A stretch of 64,000 bases of DNA from Panacagrimonas sp052389915 (lineage in GTDB: Bacteria; Pseudomonadota; Gammaproteobacteria; Nevskiales; Nevskiaceae), in assembly GCA_052389915.1 (NCBI GenBank), contig JBQTHL010000021.1, positions 1 through 64,000 on the forward strand, read 5' to 3'. The notes beneath the pieces are model-generated. The model saw only the letters and a program-made list of their open reading frames with translations. It was not told the origin of the DNA and made no database searches. Of this stretch, positions 50,965-58,461 are shown in pieces. Each line of letters opens with the position of its first letter. Within the stretch, counting starts at the first letter, position 1. A program made the translations under genes and the position numbers.

Positions 50965-51575
50965 GAGGCGCGCTCCGAAGAAGATTTACGGTGCTTGAGC
51001 ACGAACCAGATCACGAAGATCAGCAGCGCGGCCAGCGCCAGCAATCCGGCCTCGTGCGTGTACGTCGAGACCGCGGCCACGACCGGCTCGCCGAAGAAAT
51101 ATCCGAGCGCGACCAGCACGCCGGACCAGATCGTCGCGCCCAGGGTCGTGAGAAAGAAGAACGGCGCGAGCCGCATACCGAACATGCCGGGCGGAATCGA
51201 GATGAGATGACGAATGCCCGGAATGAAACGGCCTACGAACGTGGCCATGTTGGCGTTGCGCAGGAACAGCGCCTCGGCATCCTCGAAGGTTTTCTGGTTG
51301 ACCAGAAAATACTTGCCGTAGCGCAACACGAAGCCTCGACCGACGTAGCGTCCCAGCGCGTAATTGACGCAGGCGCCGATCATGGAGCCGCCGCCGCCGG
51401 CCAGCGCCGCGAGCCAGGGATTCAACTCGCCCTGCGCGGCCCGGTAACCCGCGGGAATCAGCACCAGCTCGGAGGGCACCGGCACCAGGGTCGATTCCAG
51501 CGCCATCAGGAACACAATCTCCCAATATCCGAGATGCGAGAGCATTGCTTGCAGCCAGCTTCCGAATGCTTCCAT
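50961..51575 (-). CDS. DedA/YqaA-family inner membrane protein
   Basis: A 204-residue SNARE-associated (DedA) protein with several membrane segments: LESTLVPVPSELVLIPAGY, GGGGSMIGACVNYALGRYVGR and the family block FVGRFIPGIRHLISIPPGMFGM. DedA proteins act in lipid-carrier recycling and membrane homeostasis. Gene order pcm-yqaA-nlpD is conserved in related gammaproteobacteria. Confidence 0.93.
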   Translation of the reverse strand: MEAFGSWLQAMLSHLGYWEIVFLMALESTLVPVPSELVLIPAGYRAAQGELNPWLAALAGGGGSMIGACVNYALGRYVGRGFVLRYGKYFLVNQKTFEDAEALFLRNANMATFVGRFIPGIRHLISIPPGMFGMRLAPFFFLTTLGATIWSGVLVALGYFFGEPVVAAVSTYTHEAGLLALAALLIFVIWFVLKHRKSSSERAS

Positions 51576-51581
51576 GTTCGC

Positions 51582-52256
51582 TTATGCCTTGCCGGTCAGC
51601 AGCGGCACGAAACTCACCGCGCCCAGGTCGCGTTCGACCGAGCCGCCCGGCATGCGTTCGATCACGCGCAAGGACTGCGCGCCGAGCGGCCCCACCGGAA
51701 TCACCAAGCGTCCGCCGATGGCGAGCTGCTCGATCAGCACCGAAGGCAAGCTCGCGCCTCCGGCGGTGACGATGATTCCGTCGAAGGGCGCATGCGTCGG
51801 CCAGCCCAGCGTGCCGTCGGCATAGCCGAAATGCACGTTGTGAAAGCCGAGCTTTTCCAGGCGCACGCGCGCCGACTCGGTCAGCGCGCGAATGCGCTCG
51901 ACGGTGAAGATTTTTTCGACCAGCCCCGACAGCACCGCGGTCTGGTAGCCGCTGCCGGTACCCACTTCGAGCACGCGCTTGAGCGAGGACTTTCCGGCCA
52001 GCAGAGCCTCGGTCATCAGCGCCACGATGTAAGGCTGCGAAATGGTCTGCGCATGGCCGATCGGCAGCGAGCGGTTCTTGTAGGCCTCGCTCTTCAGCGC
52101 TTCCTCTACGAACTCGTGGCGCGGCACCTTGCGCATGGCTTCGAGCACCCGCTGATCGCGGATACCGGCCGCGCGCAGATCGTCGAGCAGGCCGTCGTGC
52201 ACCTTGGCCGACGTCATGCCCAGCCCGCGGCTGTGGTGATGGCGGGTCGGCGCCAT
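51582..52256 (-). CDS. pcm: Protein-L-isoaspartate O-methyltransferase
   Basis: A 224-residue SAM-dependent methyltransferase that repairs isoaspartate in aged proteins. SAM motif I is VLEVGTGSGYQTAVLS, the PCMT block is PIGHAQTISQPYIVALMTEAL, and VTAGGASLP follows. The ATG at 52256 shares one base with the surE stop, so the two are translationally coupled. Confidence 0.96.
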   Translation of the reverse strand: MAPTRHHHSRGLGMTSAKVHDGLLDDLRAAGIRDQRVLEAMRKVPRHEFVEEALKSEAYKNRSLPIGHAQTISQPYIVALMTEALLAGKSSLKRVLEVGTGSGYQTAVLSGLVEKIFTVERIRALTESARVRLEKLGFHNVHFGYADGTLGWPTHAPFDGIIVTAGGASLPSVLIEQLAIGGRLVIPVGPLGAQSLRVIERMPGGSVERDLGAVSFVPLLTGKA

Positions 52257-53002
52257 CAGAGATTTTTCGCCCAGGCAGACAGACGCTCGATGGCGGCGTA
52301 GCGGGTCAGGTCCACCAGCAGCGGCGTGATCGACACGCGGCAATTCCGGATGGCGTGGAAGTCGGTGCCGGGACCGGAGTCGGCGTCGCTCCCGGCCGCA
52401 CCGATCCACCAGATCGGCCGGCCGCGCGGGTCTTTTCCAGGCACCACTTTCTCGGCGCGATGGCGATTGCCCAGGCGCGTCACTTCGAAACCCTGAAGCT
52501 CGTCGTACGGCACATCGGGCACGTTGACGTTGAGGATGTTGTCGCCCGGCAAGGGATTCTGGCGCAGCGTCTCGACCACGCGCACGGCCACTCTCGCTGC
52601 GGTCTCATAGTGCTCGGGCGCGATGCCGCAGCAGGACACCGCCACCGCCGAATAGCCCAGAAAACGGCCTTCCATCGCGGCCGCCACCGTGCCCGAGTAC
52701 AGCGTGTCGTCGCCCAGGTTGGCGCCGGCGTTGATGCCGGACACCACCATGTCGAAGCTGTCTTCGATCATGCCGGTGAGCGCGAGGTGCACGCAGTCCG
52801 TGGGCGTTCCGTCCACGCACATCGTGCCGTCGGCGTGGGTCTGCACGCGCACCGGGTTGGACAGCGTGAGCGAGTTGCTGGCGCCGCTGCGGTTGCGGTC
52901 CGGCGCCACCACCGTCACCTCGTGGTGCTGGCGCAGGTGATCGCGCAGGCACAGCAGCCCCGGCGCGGTGCAGCCGTCGTCGTTGGAAAGAAGGATTCGC
53001 AT
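52256..53002 (-). CDS. surE: 5'/3'-nucleotidase SurE
   Basis: A 248-residue metal-dependent phosphatase of nucleoside monophosphates. The acidic metal-binding start LLSNDDGCTAPG, the NRSG block (PDRNRSGASNSLT), and SGINAGANLGDDTLYSGTVAAAMEGRFLG are intact. It leads the surE-pcm-yqaA-nlpD operon and diverges from the smr gene. Confidence 0.97.
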   Translation of the reverse strand: MRILLSNDDGCTAPGLLCLRDHLRQHHEVTVVAPDRNRSGASNSLTLSNPVRVQTHADGTMCVDGTPTDCVHLALTGMIEDSFDMVVSGINAGANLGDDTLYSGTVAAAMEGRFLGYSAVAVSCCGIAPEHYETAARVAVRVVETLRQNPLPGDNILNVNVPDVPYDELQGFEVTRLGNRHRAEKVVPGKDPRGRPIWWIGAAGSDADSGPGTDFHAIRNCRVSITPLLVDLTRYAAIERLSAWAKNL

Positions 53003-53057
53003 GGATCGGGATGCAACAGAGAACGCCTAGTTTATCCGCCACGCCCTATCATTTCGT

Positions 53058-53615
53058 GTGACGACGGATTTTTCTGCCATGACCACCGACGCGCCAGACG
53101 ACGACACCAGCGCCTTCCGAACCGCCATGCGCGGCGTGCAGACTCTTGCGCCCAGCCAGCGCGTTAGCGTCAAGCCCCTGCCCTCGCCGATGCCGCGCCA
53201 CAGTACGGCCGACGAAGCGGCCGTCATCGCCGAACTCCTGACCGGCGCCGATCCGGATCATTTCGAGACCGGCGAAACGCTGTCCTACAAGTGCGAAGGC
53301 GTGCAGGACCGCGTGCTTCGCCAGCTGCGCCGCGGCGGTTTCCGGCTGGAGGCGGAACTGGACCTGCACGGCCTGAATCGCGACAAGGCGCGGGCCGCGG
53401 TATCGGTGTTCCTCGCCCAATGCCGCGACCTGGACCGCCGTTGCGTGCGCATCATCCACGGCAAGGGCAACGGCTCGCCCAACAGCGGGCCGGTGATCAA
53501 GCGCGCGCTCGACGGCTGGCTGCGCAAGGTGCGCGACGTGCTGGCCTTCTGTTCGGCGCGGCCGGAGGACGGCGGTAGCGGGGCGGTATACGTGTTGCTG
53601 CGCCGCGGCGGCTGA
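53058..53615 (+). CDS. Smr-domain protein
   Basis: A 185-residue protein with a C-terminal Smr domain (about residues 95-185): LDLHGLNRDKARAAVSVFL and IIHGKGNGSP. The N-terminal half resembles the YdaL/SmrA leader. Smr domains act as nucleases on RNA or branched DNA. Start is GTG 53058, divergent from surE, an arrangement shared with Xanthomonas-type genomes. Confidence 0.92.
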   Translation: MTTDFSAMTTDAPDDDTSAFRTAMRGVQTLAPSQRVSVKPLPSPMPRHSTADEAAVIAELLTGADPDHFETGETLSYKCEGVQDRVLRQLRRGGFRLEAELDLHGLNRDKARAAVSVFLAQCRDLDRRCVRIIHGKGNGSPNSGPVIKRALDGWLRKVRDVLAFCSARPEDGGSGAVYVLLRRGG

Positions 53616-53634
53616 ACCGATCTCATCGAACGAC

Positions 53635-54600
53635 GTGAAGAAGAAAGTTCTCCTCACCGACTACGCTTGGCCGAATCTCGATCTGGAACATGCGCGCTTC
53701 AAAGCCGCCGGCATGCAACTGATCGCCGGCCCCAAGGCCGCACCACCCGCCGCAGAGATTGTCCGCATGGCGGCTGAGCACAGACCTCAGGCCATCATGA
53801 CCTGCTGGGCGCTGGTCACCGCCGAAGCCATCAGGCACTGCGAAAACCTCGAACTGGTCGCGCGCATCGGCGTCGGGCTCGACAACATCGACCGTCACGC
53901 CGCAGCCGCGAGCGGCGCCATCGTCACCAACGTGCCGGACTACTGCATGGAGGACGTGTCGGATCACGCCATCGCCCTGCTCTTGTCATGGGCGCGCGGC
54001 GTGGTCGAGTACGACCGCGAGGTGAAAACCGGCATCTGGGATCCTTCGCGCGCCAGGCCGCACCGCGTGAGCACGCTCACCGTCGGCATCGCCGGCTTCG
54101 GCCGCATCGGCCAACTTGCCGCAAGGAAGCTGCGCGGTCTCGGTGTGAAGCTGCTGGCCTTCGGCCGCAGCCACGCGCCGGATCATCCGGCCGACATCGA
54201 ATGGGTGGACTTCGGGGGTCTGCTGGCACGCAGCGACGCCGTGATCGTCCTGCTGCCGCTGGGTCCGGAGACGCGCCACATCTTCGACGCCGGCGCATTC
54301 GCACGCATGAAGCCGGGCAGCCTGCTCGTCAACGTCAGTCGCGGTGCGCTGGTGCACAACGAAGACCTGCTCGCGGCACTCGAACAAGGCCGGCCTGGAA
54401 TGGCGGCGCTGGACGTGGTGGAAGGCGAACCCTCTCCACCCCGCAGCATCACCGGTCATCCGCGCGTGATTGCCACGCCCCACATCGCGTTCTCCTCGCC
54501 GGCTTCGGTCGAGGAGCTACGCCTGCGCGCGACCGAGGAAGTCATCCGCGTGCTGGCCGGCGAGGCGCCACGGAACCCTTGTCCACCTCCCCAGGTCTAG
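53635..54600 (+). CDS. D-isomer-specific 2-hydroxyacid dehydrogenase
   Basis: A 321-residue NAD-dependent dehydrogenase. The Rossmann motif is GIAGFGRIGQLAARKL; LVNVSRGALVHNEDLLAALEQG contains the catalytic Arg and ALDVVEGEP the Glu; the catalytic His is in VIATPHIAFSS. It resembles phosphoglycerate dehydrogenase/CtBP-type enzymes but lacks an ACT domain, so the substrate is unsettled. Start GTG, 19 bases after smr. Confidence 0.92.
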   Translation: MKKKVLLTDYAWPNLDLEHARFKAAGMQLIAGPKAAPPAAEIVRMAAEHRPQAIMTCWALVTAEAIRHCENLELVARIGVGLDNIDRHAAAASGAIVTNVPDYCMEDVSDHAIALLLSWARGVVEYDREVKTGIWDPSRARPHRVSTLTVGIAGFGRIGQLAARKLRGLGVKLLAFGRSHAPDHPADIEWVDFGGLLARSDAVIVLLPLGPETRHIFDAGAFARMKPGSLLVNVSRGALVHNEDLLAALEQGRPGMAALDVVEGEPSPPRSITGHPRVIATPHIAFSSPASVEELRLRATEEVIRVLAGEAPRNPCPPPQV

Positions 54601-54641
54601 TGAGTTGGCGATCACCAACCTACCGCCTCTCCCCCGGAAGC

Positions 54642-55673
54642 TCAGGCTGCCTTTTCCAGACTCTTGTCCCACTGACCCAGCGCCGCCAGGCCGTTCATTT
54701 TCGCGCGATGCAGATGCGCGGCTTTGCCAGCCTCCACGTTCTTGCCGCTCCAGGCTTTCTGAGCCGCAGCCTGCAAGGCACGACCGTAAGAGAAAGTCAG
54801 TTTCCAAGGCAGGTTGCCGATCTTGTTCATCGCGTCGAGATGAGCCGTGGCGAGTTCATCGTCCTGCCCGCCGGACAGGAACGCGATGCCCGGCACCGCG
54901 GGCGGCACGCAACGACGCAGCACGCGCAGGGTGCGCTCCGCCACCTCGTCCACGCCGGCCTGAGTCGGGCACTTGATGCCCGACACGATCATGTTGGGTT
55001 TCAGCACCATGCCTTCCAGCGACACGTTCTGGTAGAAGAGCTGCTGAAAGGTTTCCTTGAGAATCCAGGTCGTTACTTCCTCGTTGACTTCGGCGGAATT
55101 GTCGCCGTACATCAGCACTTCGGGCTCGACGATGGGGACGATGTCGGCTTCCTGGCACAGCGCCGCATAGCGCGCCAGCGCATGCGCATTGGTCTGGATC
55201 GCGTTGTAGCTCGGCGCACCGTTGCCGATCACGATCACCGCGCGCCACTTGGCAAAGCGCGCACCGGCCTCGCGGTACTTCACCAGCCGCTCGCGCAGAC
55301 CGTCGAGACCTTCGGTGATCGTCTCGTCCGGCTTGCCGCCTGACAGTGGCTTGGCGCCAGCGTCCACTTTGATACCCGGAATCACGCCCTTGCTTTCCAG
55401 CAGCTTCGGAAACGGCTGACCGGCAAGGCTGGACTGGAACAGCGTCTCCTCGAATAGGATCACGCCCGAGGTGTGCTTCTCGAAATCCGGCGTGGTGAAC
55501 AGCAGGTCGCGATAGGCCTTGCGGTTCGGCTCGGTGTTCTCGACACCGATCTTGTCGAAGCGCTTCTTGATGGTGCCGGTGGACTCGTCGGCGGCAAGCA
55601 GACCGCGGCCGGGAGCAACCATGGCCAGCGCGGTTTCATTCAGGATTTTTTCGTTCACTACAGCCTCGGACAT
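54642..55673 (-). CDS. Fructose-bisphosphate aldolase, class I
   Basis: A 343-residue Schiff-base aldolase of the animal/plant type. LLAADESTGTIKKRF is the N-terminal signature; the Schiff-base Lys lies in EGMVLKPNMI; VPGIAFLSGGQDDELATAHLDAMN and LTFSYGRALQAAAQKAW complete the family pattern. It cleaves fructose-1,6-bisphosphate in glycolysis and works backwards in gluconeogenesis. Use of a class I enzyme fits the fbp/PPi-PFK and ppsA/ppsR genes in this window. Confidence 0.96.
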   Translation of the reverse strand: MSEAVVNEKILNETALAMVAPGRGLLAADESTGTIKKRFDKIGVENTEPNRKAYRDLLFTTPDFEKHTSGVILFEETLFQSSLAGQPFPKLLESKGVIPGIKVDAGAKPLSGGKPDETITEGLDGLRERLVKYREAGARFAKWRAVIVIGNGAPSYNAIQTNAHALARYAALCQEADIVPIVEPEVLMYGDNSAEVNEEVTTWILKETFQQLFYQNVSLEGMVLKPNMIVSGIKCPTQAGVDEVAERTLRVLRRCVPPAVPGIAFLSGGQDDELATAHLDAMNKIGNLPWKLTFSYGRALQAAAQKAWSGKNVEAGKAAHLHRAKMNGLAALGQWDKSLEKAA

Positions 55674-55697
55674 GAAAGGAATGGATAGGACAATCGT

Positions 55698-55785
55698 TGG
55701 CGGAGAGGGAGGGATTCGAACCCCCGGAACCTTTCGGTTCAGCGGTTTTCAAGACCGCCGCATTAGACCGCTCTGCCACCTCTCC
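55698..55785 (-). tRNA. tRNA-Ser (UGA)
   Basis: On the minus strand an 88-base class II tRNA: acceptor stem GGAGAGG/CCTCTCC, anticodon loop CTTGAAA (anticodon UGA), long variable arm (AACCGAAAGGTT), T-arm GGTTCGAATCC, discriminator G and encoded CCA. Confidence 0.95.
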
Positions 55786-55896
55786 GGCGGCCGCGAAGGT
55801 TAATCCATGAGCCGGGCCAGGGTCCACGCGAAGTGTCGCATGCGACGTGGCACGATGCGGTTCCGCTATGCCTTTCGATACCCACTGGAGAATTCG

Positions 55897-56265
55897 ATGA
55901 TCGCCTATGTCACCCTGGGAACCCAGGACCTTGCCCGCGCCGGGCGTTTTTACGATGCCCTGCTCGGCGAACTGGGCGCGAAACGCTTCATGGATAACGA
56001 ACGCATCGTGGTCTGGGCCGCAGCTCCCGACGCGCCCATGTTGTCGGTCTGCAAGCCCTTCGACGGCGGCGCTGCGACGGTCGGCAACGGCGTGATGGTC
56101 GCGTTGGCGGCAGCGGACAAGGCGGGGGTGGACCGCCTCCACCGGAAAGCGCTGGAACTGGGCGCGACCGACGAAGGTGCTCCGGGTCCGCGCGGGCCCG
56201 GCTTCTACATCGGCTATTTTCGCGACCCGGACGGCAACAAGCTCAATTTTTTCTGCGGCATTTGA
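55897..56265 (+). CDS. VOC-family (glyoxalase-like) protein
   Basis: A 122-residue protein: MIAYVTLGTQDLARAGRFYDALLGELGAKRF at the start and GPGFYIGYFRDPDGNKLNFFC at the end, the metal-ligand Glu being replaced by Asn in NKLNFF. Start ATG 55897 (GGAGAATTCG upstream). A terminator follows. Confidence 0.92.
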   Translation: MIAYVTLGTQDLARAGRFYDALLGELGAKRFMDNERIVVWAAAPDAPMLSVCKPFDGGAATVGNGVMVALAAADKAGVDRLHRKALELGATDEGAPGPRGPGFYIGYFRDPDGNKLNFFCGI

Positions 56266-56275
56266 ACGGGCAAGA

Positions 56276-56302
56276 AAAAGGCCGGCGACTTGCCGGCCTT
56301 TT
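56276..56302 (+). terminator. Rho-independent terminator, probably bidirectional
   Basis: AAAAGGCCGGC pairs with GCCGGCCTTTT around a 5-base loop; both sides carry A/T runs. It serves the VOC gene and, read the other way, the DUF4394 gene that converges on it. Confidence 0.88.
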
Positions 56303-56345
56303 CCCTACAGCAGCTTCAGACCGCTACCGATTGCCCTCAGGGGCT

Positions 56346-57224
56346 TTACTCTCCGGCGGGGAACGAGATGTCGATGACGTTGCGGTTCCTGGGCGAGAAC
56401 CCGCCGATCAGGCCGGCCACGCCCGACAACACATCCACGGTGTAGAGCTTGGCAACGCCGCTGGCGTCGGTGAAAGTCGCGAAGCCTTGGTTGCTCACCG
56501 TGTCGCCGGCGGCGTTGACCATGGAACGGATGTCGAAGCCGACGGCCGCTTCGGTGGTGGTGGTGAGCGTGCCTGTCGGCGCCAGAATGCCGGAATTGGC
56601 CGGAGACTGAACCAGGACCTGGTCGGTGGTGGCGCTGATATCGAACAGCGTGGTCGCGGTGCGCGGGCTCAGGTCGTTGTTGGTGTACGCAGCGCCCACG
56701 ATGCCCGTGGTGGTGACGGGCACGGCGGCACCGTTGTTCAGCACCGCATCCGCAATGGTTGCTCCCCCGAGCTGGTGCCGCAGGTTCTGACCGGTGTTGC
56801 TGACGATGCGCAGGCGGTCTGCAGCCGGGTTGAAATCAACGCCGAACGAGGTTCCGACGGGAGCGACGGTGAGCACGCTGACCAGGGTAAGAGCCGCGGA
56901 CTGGACATCCACCGTATAGACGCCGCCGGTATTGCCGACGCCGTAAAGCTTGCCGTCCTGCACCCGGTAGTCGATTCCGATCAGCGCAGTGTCGGTGCCG
57001 ATGAATCCGGTCAGGGCGCCAATCTCCACCGCGAGCTGCGGCAGTGCGACGGAGAAGCAGACCAGACGCTGGTCCGCAGTCAGGGCAATGCCGCGCTGCA
57101 GCACGGGAGCACACAGTTTCAGGCCGGGGCCGATGAGGGCGGGACGATCAACCGCGACCGCAGGGGTCGTCAGTCCGGAAACGCACAAAGCAATTCCAGC
57201 GACGAGGGATTTACGCAATTTCAT
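56346..57224 (-). CDS. DUF4394 exported protein
   Basis: A 292-residue protein with a signal peptide (MKLRKSLVAGIALCVSGLTTPAVA) and a repeated beta-propeller-like pattern: LIGIDYRVQDGKLYGVGNTGGVYTVDVQSAA, GTSFGVDFNPAADRLRIVSNTGQNLRH and VGFDIRSMVNAAGDTVSNQGFATF. This is the DUF4394 pattern. Secreted or periplasmic; function unknown. Confidence 0.9.
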   Translation of the reverse strand: MKLRKSLVAGIALCVSGLTTPAVAVDRPALIGPGLKLCAPVLQRGIALTADQRLVCFSVALPQLAVEIGALTGFIGTDTALIGIDYRVQDGKLYGVGNTGGVYTVDVQSAALTLVSVLTVAPVGTSFGVDFNPAADRLRIVSNTGQNLRHQLGGATIADAVLNNGAAVPVTTTGIVGAAYTNNDLSPRTATTLFDISATTDQVLVQSPANSGILAPTGTLTTTTEAAVGFDIRSMVNAAGDTVSNQGFATFTDASGVAKLYTVDVLSGVAGLIGGFSPRNRNVIDISFPAGE

Positions 57225-57493
57225 AGGGTTTCTCCAGGTTGTGCATCGGGATTTCGCAAGTTGTTTGACGCCACTCCACCTACTCCAAGGGCAGCGCCAT
57301 CCCTAAGTGCCTTGGCGCAGCTACATGGTTCATGCTTCCGCCCGATTTTCCGGCCAAACCCTACCGGGCGGCGAAAAGCTGAGATTTCCTTGTCGGATTA
57401 GTGCTACAGGCATACGGTTCCCACTTGCGGGTACGCATAGGGATGCCACCTTGGACGCAGTCGGCCGATGCACGGATTCACCCGAAAACCCGG

Positions 57494-58318
57494 TCAGCGC
57501 ACCAATTCCTTCTCCTGAATCACCACCGCCGCGATTTCCTCGATAGATCGCGTGGCCGAGCTTACGAAGGGAATGTTGCAGCGCTGGTACAGCCGCTCGG
57601 CCTCGCGCAACTCGAAGGAGCATTGCGCCAGCGAGGCGTACTTGGAGCCCGGCCGGCGCTCGGTGCGAACCTGATGCAGACGCTCTGCGTCGGAGGTGAG
57701 GCCAAAACAGCGGTCCACCAGTCCGTCGAGCGACTTCGGCAATTTCTGCGCTTCGAGATCGTCCTCCGTGATGGGAAAATTGGACGCGAAGATGCCGTGC
57801 TGCAAGGCCAGGTACAGCGTCGTCGGCGTCTTGCCGCAGCGCGATGGCGCAATCAGGATGACCTGCGCGTTGGGCAGATCGCGCGTGGACTGGCCGTCGT
57901 CGTGCTCCATGGCGAAATTCATCGCGGCGATGCGCGCGTCGTAGCGCCGCTTGTCGCCCAGGCCGTGAGCGCGGCCCTGAGTATGCGTGGACTTCTGGCC
58001 CAACTCCTCTTCGATGGCCGGGATATAAGTATCGAACAAGTCCACGAACATCCCGGTGCAGGTGCGCAGGACGGCGCGCACCTCCTCGTTGACCGTGGTG
58101 GAAAACACCATCGGCCGCGGCCCGGTGCTGCCCAGGTAGTCGATGTACTCGATGGTGTTGCGCGCCTTCTCCACTGTGTTGATGAACGGCAGCGTGGATT
58201 TCTTGAAGGTCACCCCGTCGAACTGCGTGAGCAGGGTGTTGCCGAGCGTCTCGGCGGTGATGCCGGTGCCGTCAGAGAGGAAGAAGACGGGGCGCGTGGG
58301 TGGGGTCTTGGTCGGCAT
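57494..58318 (-). CDS. ppsR: PEP synthase regulatory kinase/phosphotransferase (DUF299)
   Basis: A 274-residue bifunctional regulator that inactivates PEP synthase by ADP-dependent phosphorylation and reactivates it by phosphorolysis. Key blocks: FFLSDGTGITAETLGNTLLTQF, KTPTTLYLALQHGIFASNFP with a P-loop (SRCGKT), and FGLTSDAERLHQVRTERR. ATG 58318 (MPTKTPPTRP) is the family-length start; ATG 58342 is an alternative. It diverges from ppsA, its target. Confidence 0.93.
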   Translation of the reverse strand: MPTKTPPTRPVFFLSDGTGITAETLGNTLLTQFDGVTFKKSTLPFINTVEKARNTIEYIDYLGSTGPRPMVFSTTVNEEVRAVLRTCTGMFVDLFDTYIPAIEEELGQKSTHTQGRAHGLGDKRRYDARIAAMNFAMEHDDGQSTRDLPNAQVILIAPSRCGKTPTTLYLALQHGIFASNFPITEDDLEAQKLPKSLDGLVDRCFGLTSDAERLHQVRTERRPGSKYASLAQCSFELREAERLYQRCNIPFVSSATRSIEEIAAVVIQEKELVR

Positions 58319-58461
58319 GTACCGAGTGTCGGGCTTCTGCATGGACGAATCCAGACTTGGGTAGCCACTCAAGGCCGATCCACCACTCCGGGTAGAATTG
58401 CGCCCACGCGGCCACCTCGTGACCGCCTTCCCTCTTTAACTTGTCGTAAGGAATCCAACGA